Shown: positions 50,301 through 60,359 of the stretch, piece by piece | Layout of the letters: each line of letters starts with the position of its first letter | Position numbering within the stretch: position 1 is the stretch's first letter | Position numbers and translations under genes: made by a program | Assembly (NCBI GenBank): GCA_014529385.2 | Contig: CM043960.1 | Span: 37,712,781-37,776,780, forward strand | DNA length: 64,000 nucleotides | From: Adiantum capillus-veneris | Lineage: Eukaryota > Streptophyta > Polypodiopsida > Polypodiales > Pteridaceae | Reading direction: 5' to 3' | Notes under the pieces: model-generated | What the model saw: only the letters and a program-made list of their open reading frames with translations | What the model was told of the DNA's origin: nothing | The model's database searches: none

Positions 50301-52391
50301 AAAGTTGAAGCGATCAAGTCATGGCCAAATTTGAAGACGGTGCATGATGTCCGAAGCTTTTTGGGACTATGCTCCTATTACAGAAGGTTTATCCGAAATT
50401 TCGCTGAGATTGCTTCACCTTTACATGCTCTTCAAAAGAAGGCAGTCACCTTTAGATGGACACAGAAAGAGATTTCAGCTTTTAATCTCTTAAAGGAAAA
50501 GATGACTTCAGATCCAGTCATTGTGTTGCCAGATCTTAGGAAGTCATTTGTGGTCCAGTGCGACGCCTGCGGTAGTAGCATTGGTGCTGTGCTAATGCAA
50601 GATGGCAGGGTAGTAGCCTATGAGAGCAGAATTTTGCAAGGGCCAGAGATGACCATGCAGGTCTATGAGAAAGAGTTACTGGCTGTGATTCATGCGCTCT
50701 TAAGTTGGAAACACTACCTGCTAGGTGCAGACTTTGTTGTCCAAACGGACCATCAGACCTTGCGATACTTCTTGACACAGACAAAGTTATCTGAGAAGCA
50801 TATGCGATGGGCAAATATCTTGTCCATGTTCCATTTTCAGATTGTGCATGTGGAAGGCAAGAAGAACGTTGTGGCTGATGCCTTGTCAAGGAAGCCACAA
50901 ATTTCAGCTGTGTCGATTCCTTATCATCATGAACTTGATGATATGAGAGAACAGTATGCAAATGATGAAGATTTTGCAAGGGTCTTCGAGCAACTAATGG
51001 ATGGACAACGTCATGAACACTATCTTCTCAAAGATGGGTTCATGATGATGCATGGCAGATTGTGTGTCACAAAGCCATTGCGACGCAAAGTTATGGAAGA
51101 GAGTCATGTCCCACCGTATGCAGGGCATCGTGGTATCGATGCTACAGTTAAAGCGGTAGAGACATTCTTCTATTGGCCTACATTGAGAAGGGATGTGGAT
51201 GCCTTTGTGCGAGAATGCCTAATATGCCAAAAGGTCAAGTTTGACAGGCAAAAGGCACCAGGGTTATTGCAACCACTACCTATTCCAGATAAACCATGGG
51301 AAAGTATTGCTATGGATTTTATCTTTGATCTTCCGAGAACGCAGACAGGAAACGATGGTATTTGGACCATTATTTGCAGATTCAGCAAACAGGCTCATTT
51401 TATTCCTGTCAGGAAGAAGATAAAGCCAGATCAGATGGCACGCTTGTTTATGAGCAATATTTTCAAGTATCATGGCATGCCACAGTCGATTATTAGCGAC
51501 CGTGATCCACGCATGACAAGTTTGTTCTGGAGAGGCTTGTTTGAGAATATGGGTACCACGCTCAAATTCTCTTCGTCATTTCATCCTCAAACAGATGGGC
51601 AGTCAGAAGAGGCAAATTCTACTGTCCTAGATCTGCTGAAGTGCTATGTGTCAGAGCATAAAGGAAAGTGGGAGCAGTATTTGCCATTGGTGGAGTATGC
51701 ATACAATAATACAGTGCATTCATCAACTGGCAAGGCACCCTTTGAGATAGTTGAAGGTGGTAAGAAAGTTCCTCCCATACTGCATACGAAGGACAAGATA
51801 TTTGAAGCAGATAAGTATGTTCAAGACATGGATGAAATGTACCAGAAGGTCAAAGTGGCCTTAGAAAGGACTCAGGCAAAGCAAAAGAAAGCAGCTGATC
51901 GTCACCGTCGTGAAGTGGTATATTCACTTGGTGATTGGGTGCTTTTACGCTTTGAAAAGGCAAGGTTAAAGAAGATGAAGGGCAAGGAAGGACTATTTCC
52001 AAAGCTCAGCATGCGTTACTATGGGCCTTTTCAAGTATGCGACATAATCAGTGATGTTGCATATAGGCTGAAATTGCCTGACAGTTGGAAGATTCACAAT
52101 GCGTTTCATGTGAGTCTTCTCAGACCCTATGTGGGTGATGTGCCAGAAGATATGCCAGCTGAAGATCAGCCGGAAGTCGAGGAACTTGACGAGATCTTGG
52201 TCCCTGAACAGATTTTGACACACAAAGAAAGGAAAGTGAAAGGCAAGGTTGCTAGGCGTTACTTGGTAAAGTTCAGAAACTATCCACCAATGGATGCTAA
52301 GTGGATGGAAGAAGGTGAACTTGCAGAGTCACCAACTGTGTTATCACTTTACCTGGAAGCCTTCGATTTGCAACCTACCTTGACCCCTTGA
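47328..52391 (+). CDS. Element 3 Gag-Pol polyprotein (1687 aa, intact)
   Basis: The frame opens a little upstream, but the first ATG is 47328. Domains by residue: Gln/Gly/Met/Phe-rich linker about 90-270; gag core about 270-420 (ALSFLQQFDKAYAGGNF, NAGQWWTTLL); zinc knuckle CFICEQPGHIAYNC about 520; retropepsin with active site FFDPGAKANFIS (Asp 590); RT with MCIDYRALNKNTIKNRFP and FFDDMIVYS (Asp 932-933); RNase H VVQCDACGSSIGAVLM (Asp 1079) ending NVVADALSRKP; integrase HHCC about 1260-1305, with D1330, D1391 and E1427 giving the D,D35E triad; GPFQV...FHVSLLRP; chromodomain-like ILVPEQIL...YLVKFRNYPPMDAKW about 1623-1680. Made as one protein without frameshift and processed in virus-like particles. 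The Asp-Pro-Gly protease site is unusual. No premature stop. Confidence 0.96.
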   Translation: MADRPDDVTEEVSSSQGQQTHEVGESSRPPQTDDDIFRTQLVTAVAMFTQVMQNPRFLAFLQPPVPSQQVGSLDHIQKPVKARAQVIHTAQSMETPVHLTENMQSPQRMPKVQEQVAEMPVFQAVPIQPATFQPPIAGSNGQGSNLQAMQQVFPPPSIHPGYFGGGSVFQSMAGHALGNQFYTPGTVFAGAQTMMPNPMYSVMGMQPGFQSTQGQFGMPQANFGMAGITNQQPNMAFPGQVNSGQGTQMNPNSVPMFQSLPYDNLTPLERPTPYKEGGKGVSFTTFTGFDDRKKALSFLQQFDKAYAGGNFTEASKVRKAATFLTGNAGQWWTTLLLQGQAPSTWIYFKQIFAAAWLSDDFEADVMTEWHQLNAATCRNLDDYNRKFWKALLPVTSYRFVPLTEQIEKYCCGLPKGLRKYCTKTKVTTLTQLIEVANTGNGLLKGEDCEFNTGVKAGSGKKNSAKKHVPNEAPKGTQESANTGKDKATAESEKGPAKKWKRRFPRKSEEQKKVLRTENKCFICEQPGHIAYNCPTKKRPADSEDKEDKKGKKPMAGLVPDMVGDKPNSDASELCRAWGKVRDQTVLIFFDPGAKANFISPELASKLGIRPEEMGYTAEAGLACPGHTEAVTPIIGKLRLHIQSYVDAEEFYIMPLDGCDVLLGIPWLFRVQGIMDAYNKKITVQSRGKTHILDVKLKGESIPTVSASAITSVMKKHLSAYLVFAREVSDCDESNLSVLDKERSMFLQQYSDCFSDSLPSQLPPERPEDHAIDLVPGCSPPNKPPYRVSAAQQKEIMGQVQELLEKGLIQPSSSPFCSPVLLVQKKDGSWRMCIDYRALNKNTIKNRFPIPRIDDIMDKLEGAAMFSRIDLKSGYHQIRIRSEDVYKTAFRTTFGLYEFLVMPFGLTNAPATFNRMMDRIFRPHQQFVGTFFDDMIVYSKNEEEHRHHLAIVFKELRSHRLLINAKKSEFFLEEIHFLGHIVSKDGVRMDPAKVEAIKSWPNLKTVHDVRSFLGLCSYYRRFIRNFAEIASPLHALQKKAVTFRWTQKEISAFNLLKEKMTSDPVIVLPDLRKSFVVQCDACGSSIGAVLMQDGRVVAYESRILQGPEMTMQVYEKELLAVIHALLSWKHYLLGADFVVQTDHQTLRYFLTQTKLSEKHMRWANILSMFHFQIVHVEGKKNVVADALSRKPQISAVSIPYHHELDDMREQYANDEDFARVFEQLMDGQRHEHYLLKDGFMMMHGRLCVTKPLRRKVMEESHVPPYAGHRGIDATVKAVETFFYWPTLRRDVDAFVRECLICQKVKFDRQKAPGLLQPLPIPDKPWESIAMDFIFDLPRTQTGNDGIWTIICRFSKQAHFIPVRKKIKPDQMARLFMSNIFKYHGMPQSIISDRDPRMTSLFWRGLFENMGTTLKFSSSFHPQTDGQSEEANSTVLDLLKCYVSEHKGKWEQYLPLVEYAYNNTVHSSTGKAPFEIVEGGKKVPPILHTKDKIFEADKYVQDMDEMYQKVKVALERTQAKQKKAADRHRREVVYSLGDWVLLRFEKARLKKMKGKEGLFPKLSMRYYGPFQVCDIISDVAYRLKLPDSWKIHNAFHVSLLRPYVGDVPEDMPAEDQPEVEELDEILVPEQILTHKERKVKGKVARRYLVKFRNYPPMDAKWMEEGELAESPTVLSLYLEAFDLQPTLTP

Positions 52392-52964
52392 GTTTCAAAG
52401 CTAAATGGATTGTCAGTGTGACAATGGCTTCTGAAACAAATGATGTACAAGGTATTTAAAGTGAGCTCAAATCAAATACCTGTTACATGAATGTTAGAGC
52501 TGTACAGATTGTCAGTTTGGCAATTGCTCTTATGGAATGTCCAAAAGTTTGATTAGTGCTATAGAAGTGAGAATTTCTTGTCAGTTTGTCAAGGATACAG
52601 TGATTGCTTCTATTGAAGAGTACATGTGTAACTGCATTCTTAAACTGTCGGTTTGGGTATGCTCGAAAGTGTTACGGGATCCAACGTGTACTATAAGACA
52701 GTGGCAAAATGTGCAGCTACCATTTTGTCATTGGAAAGTTAGTGACTCAAAGCAATGGCAGAGTGCGAAGCTACCACTATGTCATTGGGACAGGGTTCAC
52801 ACGGAGGCAATACATGAGTCGACGAGGTGTTGAACACACCAGGGTTGACAATGAGCATGTATGTGTCGTACATGTGTCGACAGGTGTTGAATACATCAAT
52901 GTTGACTAGGAGCTTGTACGACATAGATGCAAACGAGGACGTTTGAGATTTCAAGAGGGGGGTA
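52392..52964 (+). other. Element 3 3' non-coding region with repeats
   Basis: 573 bp between the Pol stop and the 3' LTR. TGTCAGTNTGNCAATNGCT-like units recur at about 52409, 52508 and 52578. Two further short tandem duplications lie at 52690-52790 and 52825-52920. It ends in the polypurine tract (about 52951-52963). Confidence 0.75.
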
Positions 52965-54441
52965 TGTCACCAGCGTGTGACTACTATCTATCCTTTTTGT
53001 TGATTTCTTTCTTATTATCTATTTACTTTCACTTTTTGGAAACACCCCTCGGGAAATCTAATTGCCCTGCATTGCATAGCTAGTGTGGAACTGTCCAGAG
53101 GGAGTCCAGGCCTGAGGGCAAGAGAGCACTAAGGTTGGACAAGGACTATGGTTAGCCAAGTGGGGTCATTGACTAGCCAAAGTGGAATCCTTTGCTACAG
53201 AGGCTACATTTCAGTTCTGGATGTGGCCGCAGTGTACAAAGAGGGTCGGATGACCTAGAAAGATACAATGGCAGCATCTCCTAAAATTTAGGGAACTGCT
53301 ATTTTGGGACCTGAAAATGTCTTCGCGTCATTACGTGCAGTTTGACATGGGGATCATTTTGTTACTCTGTGGCCAAGTCAACAGAGGCTGCAGGTGAGAT
53401 ATTTTTAGACCCGAGGGTCTAAAGCGGGAAAATGCACAAATGAGTGACACTTGGCACTTTGAGGCCAGTTTACTACTTATAGAGAAGGCAAAAACGTGAT
53501 TTATAGTTGGGAGGCTCATTTTGCAAGTCTCTGTCACAGGTTAAGAGCTATGGAGTGCTTGCTTTCCCTCTTATGCACAGTGCGGTGCCAGGAGTGATGC
53601 CCTGCACGCTACGCACTGCCCTCTCTCTCCCCTTTGGCAGTATGTTATGCCCCTCTAGTGGGCTCTTCATTTGACCAATGTACAGTTGTGTGGGTTCATG
53701 CGCGATTGCCGAGGCAAGAGCCTCTTGCACAGGTACTGGATTAGCTAGCGGCTAATCCCCCCGCAGGTACAGGTGAATTCGGAGAGGTTTCACGCCAGAA
53801 ATCTCGTCCGATTCAAAGGGCAAGTAGCCCTACAGGTGCGGGAGCTCGAGGACTTGCTAGGGATGCGACCGGCACGCGAAACGGAGCCCGAAACAGTGAA
53901 TTACAGCCTGCTGTGTATTTTTGCAGGTTTAGGGTTTTGGCCCTAAACGGACCCTAATACCCCCAGGAGGTTCGGGGACGCAAGGGAACCGCTGTACAGG
54001 CGATCTGGCGCATTTTCAGGGCTGAAAACAGAGAATTCAGCGTGCTGCAGATTCTCGCCAGGTTTTGCAAAGTGCCCGTATGCTTCGGGAAAGTCGGTCA
54101 ATGCGTGGGAATACTGACCGTGAAGGGTTCTAGTACAGTTATGCTGCCGAAATCGGGCTGGAACAGTGGAAATTCAGCCGAGTTTGTGCGGGGCAGCTTG
54201 TAGGAACCACAGCGTTTATTCCCTCTTTTGAACAATAAAGAAATACCGAAAGGGGCGCCTAAGTTAGGGGCCACTCTGGTGTCTGTCTACTCATACAGGT
54301 GCAATCTAGCAGCCTGTATCCCTCTCCCCTTTGTTGTGTCTTGAAAGTACAGGTAAAATAGACGACTAATAATGGGTGAAAGCTAAATCAAGGTTTAAAG
54401 TAAAGTCTACCGCCCTTTTTGGATTGAACAGGCCGGTTTCA
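52965..54441 (+). repeat. Element 3, 3' LTR
   Basis: 1477 bp, same length as the 5' LTR; followed by CTGGC (54442-54446). Confidence 0.96.
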
Positions 54442-54446
54442 CTGGC

Positions 54447-55229
54447 GGCAATTGCAACGGTAATGAATGAGAAAAACAGTCACTAAACTTTTGCAAAAAT
54501 GCTGACCTTTCTTTTATCCAACATAGATAAATTTGATTGACAATTATCCGAGACATCACGTGCAAAAATCAAGTACACAGAAAGATGATTCCTTTCTACA
54601 GAAGTGATAGCAGAAACAGATACAATAGGGACAGACTCCCCTGTGAGCTTTAGATCCAAAACATGAGTTTTGCCCCTATGCTGAAGGGTGATCGTTTTGC
54701 CGAAGGCATCCAGCACGCCATGTACTCTGAACATCCACGGAATTCCAAGTAGCGCATCGCACCCTTCCAATGGCATGATATAGAACTCTTCTGTGTCCAC
54801 ATACGATTGAATATGCAGACGTAGCTTTCCAATAATGGGAGTAACACACTCTGAGTGGCCAGGACATGCCAACCTTGCCTCTGCTGTGTACCCCATCTCT
54901 TCAGCTCTGATGCCTAGCTTCATAACTGACTCGGGTGAGATAAAGTTTGCTTTGGCACCTGGATCAAAGAAGATGAGTGCCGTCTGATCTCTAACTTTAC
55001 CCCATGCCTTGCATAACTCACTGGCATCTGTAGTGGGCCTATCACCCACCATATTCGACACCAAACCTGTCGTGGGTTTAGGCTCCTTGCCTTTTTGGTC
55101 CTCTTTGTCATCTGAGTCAGCTGGTCTTTTCCTTTGGGGACAATTTGTAGCACAGTGACGAGGCTGCTCGCATATAAAGCATTTGTTTTCAGCCATTAGG
55201 ACCTTCTTTTCCTCGAGCGACTTGCACAC
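54447..55229 (-). pseudogene. Element X, CCHC and protease region
   Basis: Minus-strand homolog of element 3 Gag-Pol from the zinc knuckle to just after protease. The knuckle reads CFICEQPRHCATNC, with the central Gly changed to Arg. The protease reads ALIFFDPGAKANFIS, the same Asp-Pro-Gly as element 3, followed by LEGCDALLGIPW. The 248-codon ORF ends at 54483 by frameshift; the coding then runs to the element 3 insertion and resumes at 45742 on the other side. Confidence 0.87.
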
Positions 55230-55411
55230 AAAAGGCTTCCTTTTATGTTTCTTTGCCTGCGCTCCAGAAGTCCCGGTTCAATCCTTGTCTTTGGTGGCCT
55301 TTTCTGACCCCGGGGACGCTTCAGGAGCCGTTTTCACAAAGGGCTTCTTCGCTGAAATTTTCTTTTACTACCCTTCTTTTTCGTAGCTCGGAAACCCACT
55401 GTCCTCTCCTT

Positions 55412-56299
55412 TCAACAAGGCAAGACCAGTGTTAGCAACTTCCATAAGCTAAGTAAGGGTAGCCACTCTGTTCTTGGTACAGTAGTCCCGAAGCCCCCTT
55501 TAGACAGCCCACAACAATACTTCTCTATCTGCTCTGTCAATGACACAAATCTGTAGGAGGTCACTGAGAGTAACGCTTTACAAAACCTGTGAATGTACTC
55601 CAACAAGCTCTTGCATGTAGCCGAAGTAAGCTGGTGCCAATCTGTCACGACGTCGGCTTCAAACCCATTTGACAGCCAAGCAGATGCAAACATTTGCTTG
55701 AAGTAAACCCAAGTGGCGGGTGCCTGTCCTTGCATTAACAATGTCGTCCACCATGTAAGCGCATTGTCCTTTAAAAAAGTGGCAGCTTTCCTGACCTTAG
55801 AGGCCTCTATAAAATTCCATCCTGCATAAGCTATATCAAACTGTTGGAGGAAAGTGAGAGCCTTTGCTTTATCCTCGAAGCCATTGAAAGTGCTGAACTT
55901 CACAGCTGCACCACCTTCTTTGTAAGCTTGCAGCTTTTCCAGTGCCCCCAAATTGTCATTAGGAATAGTCTGCAACATGGGCACTCTGGTAGGCATCATC
56001 GGCGCATCTTGGTCATTAACATTTTGCGTCAGAGGTGCCATATCTGGCTGCTGTCCAGAAAAACCAGCCATGCCAAAATGACCCTGTGGCACCCCAAACT
56101 GGCCTTGGTTGAACTGAAAACCTTGCTGCATGCCGATGCTACCATACATGGGGTTTGGCATCATGCCTTGCATACCCCCAAACACTGTTCCTGGCATGTA
56201 CGGCTGACTTCCAGGCGCATAACCAGCCATACTCTGGAACACAGATCCACACCCGAAATACCCAGGATGTACCGTGGGTGATCGAAAAACTGGGTGCAT
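55412..56299 (-). pseudogene. Element X, Gag linker and capsid
   Basis: 295-codon minus-strand ORF, colinear with element 3 Gag: linker SPTVHPGYFGCGSVFQSMAG, GMMPNPMYGSIGMQQGFQF, then capsid KALTFLQQFDIAYAGWNF, ALTWWTTLLMQGQAPATWVY and LTEQIEKYCCGLSKG. The frame breaks at 55412 before the knuckle and upstream near 56300. The more N-terminal Gag continues to 56528 and, beyond the inserted LTR, from 58382 to 58788. Confidence 0.87.
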
Positions 56300-56528
56300 T
56301 GCCTAGTATCCAATTCCTTGTCCAATCAAAAGAGCATGCGGGCTATGAAACGTGGCGGGCTGAATTGGCATAACCTGTGGAATAGGCGTCCTAACCACCT
56401 GTTCAAGGACGGGAGGAACCTGTTTTGAAGCCCTTGACTCCGCAACATGCGAGTGTTCCCTATCTTGCTGAGTCGCATGAAGTACTTGGGCTTGAGCCTC
56501 AACAAGCCGTTGCTAAATTGGCTTTATC

Positions 56529-58260
56529 TGATAGAAAAATAATTCTAAATGAATTATTGGATTTATAAGTGAGAGGGTTTTCTCGCTTGGAACAACATGA
56601 AAAATAATTCTAAATGAATTATTGGAATTTTAAGTGAGAGGGTTTTTCTCACTGGAGACATCCGAGTACAGGGTATTCCTAGTGCGTCATTCAAAGTAAT
56701 GACGGGAGCACTGAGAACGGGAATATCTGTAAGGCCACCAGGAACGGGTACTTCTGATGCGTCACATCGGATGGGTGACAGGGAATATCGGAAAGAAGTA
56801 TCCGACCATCCGGGAACGGACATCTCCGATGCGTCATAGGATGGGTGACACAGAGCATCGCGAAGGAGATTGTACCGTAAGTTCGGTAGGAAAGGACTAG
56901 GTGATGGGTATTCCTGATACGTCACAAGGTGAGTGACGGGTGCATCGGAAAGGGAATATCCATAGTCGAGAGGAAATTCCGAACTGTGTTAGAATTGTGC
57001 ACAAGGAAAAAGCAAGCACTTGAATGAAGATGGGTTCATAGGAAACTTTGAGGAAAAACAGATGCTTTTTGAGAAAGCGGGATTGCCTTTGGGAAAAGCA
57101 GATGCTTTCTCGCGAGGAAGTCTATGTCTGCATTGCAACTGTGCATGTGATTGCATCCAGGGACGCCTGGGAAGTGCTGTGAAAGCATTGTTTTTAACTT
57201 ATAAGGTTTTATTGAGTTTTTGGACAGATTCTGATCATTTTTAAAGGTGACCGACCGCCCACTTAATAAGTGGGCAGCCATCTGATAAATAAGGCAACAG
57301 ATTAGCCAGTGTTTTCTCTCTCTCTTTTTCTGGCAGAGCAGCGAAAAGAAATATGAAAAAAAAAAATTTGAAAAAAAAAAAGGCCGCGATCTCTACGCGA
57401 GCAGCTATTCGTGCCCGTGGCTAGGAGCTATAAAAGCATCACATGCCCTTACTCAGAGGAGAGGACCAATCTTTGCAAGGAGGAGATGTTGCTGCAAATT
57501 TCAGCCGTAAAGAAGACGTTGCAGGTGATGCCTATGGCTGCCCCAAGTGTACCAGATGTCGCCAAGACCCAGTGCGCGAGTTCCCTTGCGAAGAAGTGCC
57601 TACGGAGCGTGTTTCCATCGCGACAAGCTGCTGTTTTTCTCTGTTTTCAGCCCCTAAACGTCGTAGACGGGGCTGATTTATGAGAAGGAACCGGAGAACA
57701 CACTTCTTTTGTGTGTAGGATTGGAAGAGAGGATTTTCTATGGAGAGATCTCTTCTGGGGAATTGCTTTTCGAGAACGGAGTTGCGTTTCGAGCGTCGAG
57801 ACTTTGAAGGTAACGATTTTCATGTTATGAATTCAGAGTATTTGTTTGCAGGTGTACTTCCTCTTAGTGAGGGAGTAGGAGCAGAGGAAGGTATGAGCCT
57901 CTGCAGGAGAAAAGCGCTCTGAGGAACTAGAGCCAGATCAGCCCAGGGGTTTCGTACCCGAGTTTGGGAAGTAGATCCACGGATCGGAGAGAGGCAGTCT
58001 CTCAAGTTGCGATCTGGAGGCGAGGACCTTGGTTCTCAAGGATTTGGAATAAGGAACGGAAGTTCCTTGGATTAGGGTTTTGCCCTAGGATTCGGAAGCC
58101 GAGGCTTCCGGGAACCATCAAGTCTTAGTCTAGAACGAACATGGTAATACGTTCGGTTCAAGTGCTTGTATAGACTTCTCGTCAGTAATAAAGATACTGT
58201 TACGGGGGGGGGACCAGCCCATCTTCTGGTCCCCAGTATTGTGTCGATCTTCTCACTTTA

Positions 58261-58291
<31 letters not shown>

Positions 58292-58381
58292 TTCTCTCTA
58301 TATCCTCTGGCTTCAATATTAAGTGATAAATTTTATTTATCCGAGTATATTTTATATTGCTCTGCGCTCCCGTTTGTGACA
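56529..58381 (+). repeat. Probable solo LTR inserted in Gag of element X
   Basis: A 1.85-kb block separates two halves of Gag coding (QIKPI side at 56510-56528, NRQPTPRIEL side at 58382-58425). It starts TG and ends GTGACA. In plus orientation it holds CTATAAAAG at about 57429 and AATAAAG at about 58184, spaced as promoter and polyadenylation signals in an LTR. A 66-bp duplication lies at 56531-56658, and four TGCGTCA-type repeats at 56680-56930. No clear 5-bp target duplication, no second copy in the window. A CT microsatellite lies near 58259-58285. Confidence 0.55.
56650..56960 (+). repeat. Tandem repeats with TGCGTCA/GTGACG motifs
   Basis: Four imperfect units of about 80 bp, each with a (T/A)GCGTCA or TACGTCA core near 56681, 56759, 56832 and 56917 and a GGGTGACRG or GAGTGACGG 12-20 bases later. 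TGACG cores are bZIP/TGA-factor sites; tandem enhancers of this kind occur in plant LTR U3 regions. Confidence 0.7.
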
Positions 58382-58788
58382 CAAGCTCTATTCGTGGTGT
58401 AGGTTGCCTATTTTGCTGTAGCACTAGTGGCGCTTGCAAGAACTCCATAAACCTTGGATTTCGCACCAGTTGCAAAAGGACATTCACTGCGGCAACTAAC
58501 TGAGTCCTAAACGCATTATCCTCAAGTTGCCTAGTCATAAAGCCCTGTACTACTGGAGGGACATTCACATCAACAGGAGGTATAGACTGACGTGGCAGTG
58601 AGCTCTCGCCAATCTCGAAGACCATAGGAGTTTCCTGCCTGTCCTTTGAAGGGGAACCCTCTTCCATAATGCCCTTCCCTTTGTCGGCTATATTGTAATC
58701 CCGCGTTCCTGTACTCTGTGTCTTTACCCAAAACAACCGAGGCTCACTCTTTGAGGAAAAAGTGATTGATGTCCCTGCAATGGAACCT
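58382..58788 (-). pseudogene. Element X, Gag N-terminus and leader
   Basis: Minus-strand reading colinear with the first about 100 residues of element 3: ADKGKGIMEEG, FEIGESSLPRQS, DNAFRTQLVAAVNV and NPRFMEFLQ. The ATG that starts element 3 Gag is ATA here, so the native start is lost, although the open frame extends into the LTR. A PBS-like AGGTTCCATTGCAGGG lies next to the LTR. Confidence 0.8.
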
Positions 58789-60359
58789 TGAAACCCGCCT
58801 GTGGGGCGGTAGGGTTTGGCTTTCATCCGAAATTCTTTACTTTAGACACACACAGAGAGAACGTGCAAAGAAAACCTGCGACGGGAACTAACACTTAAGC
58901 ACACACACGGCTCGGAAGCTAGAATGCTCCGAGCAGACGCCGACAACATGTAGGCCCCAAAATTGGCGCCCCTTTCGGTATTTATTTATATATTAATAGA
59001 GGGAATAAAACCTGTGATTTCCTACGAGCTGTCCCGCATATTCCGGGCTGAAATCCACCTGTTCTGGCCCGATTTCGGTAGCATAAATGTGCTAGGACAC
59101 TTCAAAGACAGTTTCCCCATGCAATAGATGACTTTCCCGATGCATACGGACACTTTGCAAAACCTGGCGAGAATCTGCAGCATGCTGAATTCTCTGTTTT
59201 CTGCCCCGAAAATGCGCCAGATCACCTCTACAGCGGTCCCGTCGTGTCCCCGACCTCTTGGGGGTATTAGGGACCGTTTAGGGCTGAAACCCTAAACCTG
59301 CAAAAATACACAGCAGGCTGTAATTCCCTGTTTTGGGCTCCGTTTTGCAAGCCGGTCGCATCCTTAGCAAGTTCTCGAGTTCCCGCACCTGTAGGGCTAC
59401 TTGTCCTTTCAATCGGACGAGATTTCTCACGTGAAACCTCTCCGAATTCACCTGTACTTGCGGGGGATTAGCAACTAGCTAATCCAGTACCTGTGCAAGG
59501 GGCTCTTGCCTTGGCAATCACGCATGAACCCACACAACTGTACATTAGTCAAACGAAGAGCCCTCTTGTGGGGCATCACATAACTGCACGTAGGGGAGAG
59601 AGAGAGCAGTGTGTAGTGTGCAGGGCATCACTCCTAGCACCACACTGTACATAGAGTGGAAAGAAAGCACTCCATAGCTCTTAACCTGTGACAGTTCTTG
59701 CAAAATGAGCCTCCCAACTTAAAAATCAGCGCTACCTCTTCATGCATGAGGAAAGTGCATTAAAATGCGCCACTTGGCATGATTACACGCATTTTCCTGT
59801 TTGGGGGTTGCCGCCTAAAAATCTCTCAACCGGTTGCCCAGTTGACTTCGCGGCAGAGTTGTAAAATGTTCCCTTTGTCATTCTGAAGGTAATGACGCGA
59901 ACACATTTCATGGCCCAAAATAGCAGTTCCCTAATTTTTAGGAGATGCTTCCGTTGGGTTCCCATTGGTCTTCTGACCATCTATCCTCATTGGGACCGCA
60001 TCCAAAAGTGCAATGTGGCCCAACTGTCGGATACTTTTTGTTGGTAATCCCACCTTGACTTTATGCCTTTATTGAGTTCACTTCCTAGTATCCACCAACT
60101 TGCTAAGTGCGATGGGGGGACCTACATGACCTTAGATTGAGCCTTGACATCCTCTTACTATACGAAATCCAGTGCCGACCAACTTCCCGTCTGGGGGTGA
60201 AACTACTGTTCACATTGGTCATACAATGTCCGACCATTTGCAACTTCAAAAAGAGGGTCTCAAAAATAAACCAAAAATCATTGGAAAAAAACCATCAACT
60301 AAGGTTAGTAGTTGCCACGCCCTCGTGACATAGTTAACAATTGCCACGTCCTCGTGACA
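58789..60359 (-). repeat. Family C LTR: 5' LTR of element X
   Basis: 1571 bp from TGAAACCCGCC to CTCGTGACA (plus orientation). It is followed on its low-coordinate side by PBS and Gag of X, and on the other by integrase coding of another copy (Y) without a polypurine tract. X therefore probably inserted into Y. A duplicated TGTCACGAGGACGTGGCA unit lies at its U3 start (60305-60359). Confidence 0.82.

Larger units (their letters stand above)
45743..54441 (+). mobile_element. Element 3: intact, very young family C chromovirus-type gypsy element
   Basis: 8.7 kb with LTRs of 1477 bp each (45743-47219 and 52965-54441) that differ, by eye, at only two positions. Target duplication CTGGC. One uninterrupted Gag-Pol ORF on the plus strand with every domain in Ty3/gypsy order and a chromodomain-like end. 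PBS position directly after the 5' LTR; purine tract CAAGAGGGGGG before the 3' LTR. It sits inside the Pol region of an older element of the same family on the opposite strand. It is the only element here that looks capable of autonomous transposition. Confidence 0.97.

Noticed and set aside
58789-60359. This LTR as the 3' LTR of element Y
   Set aside because: No polypurine tract lies between Y integrase and the LTR, and the other side carries a PBS-like site and Gag start. It is the 5' LTR of X.
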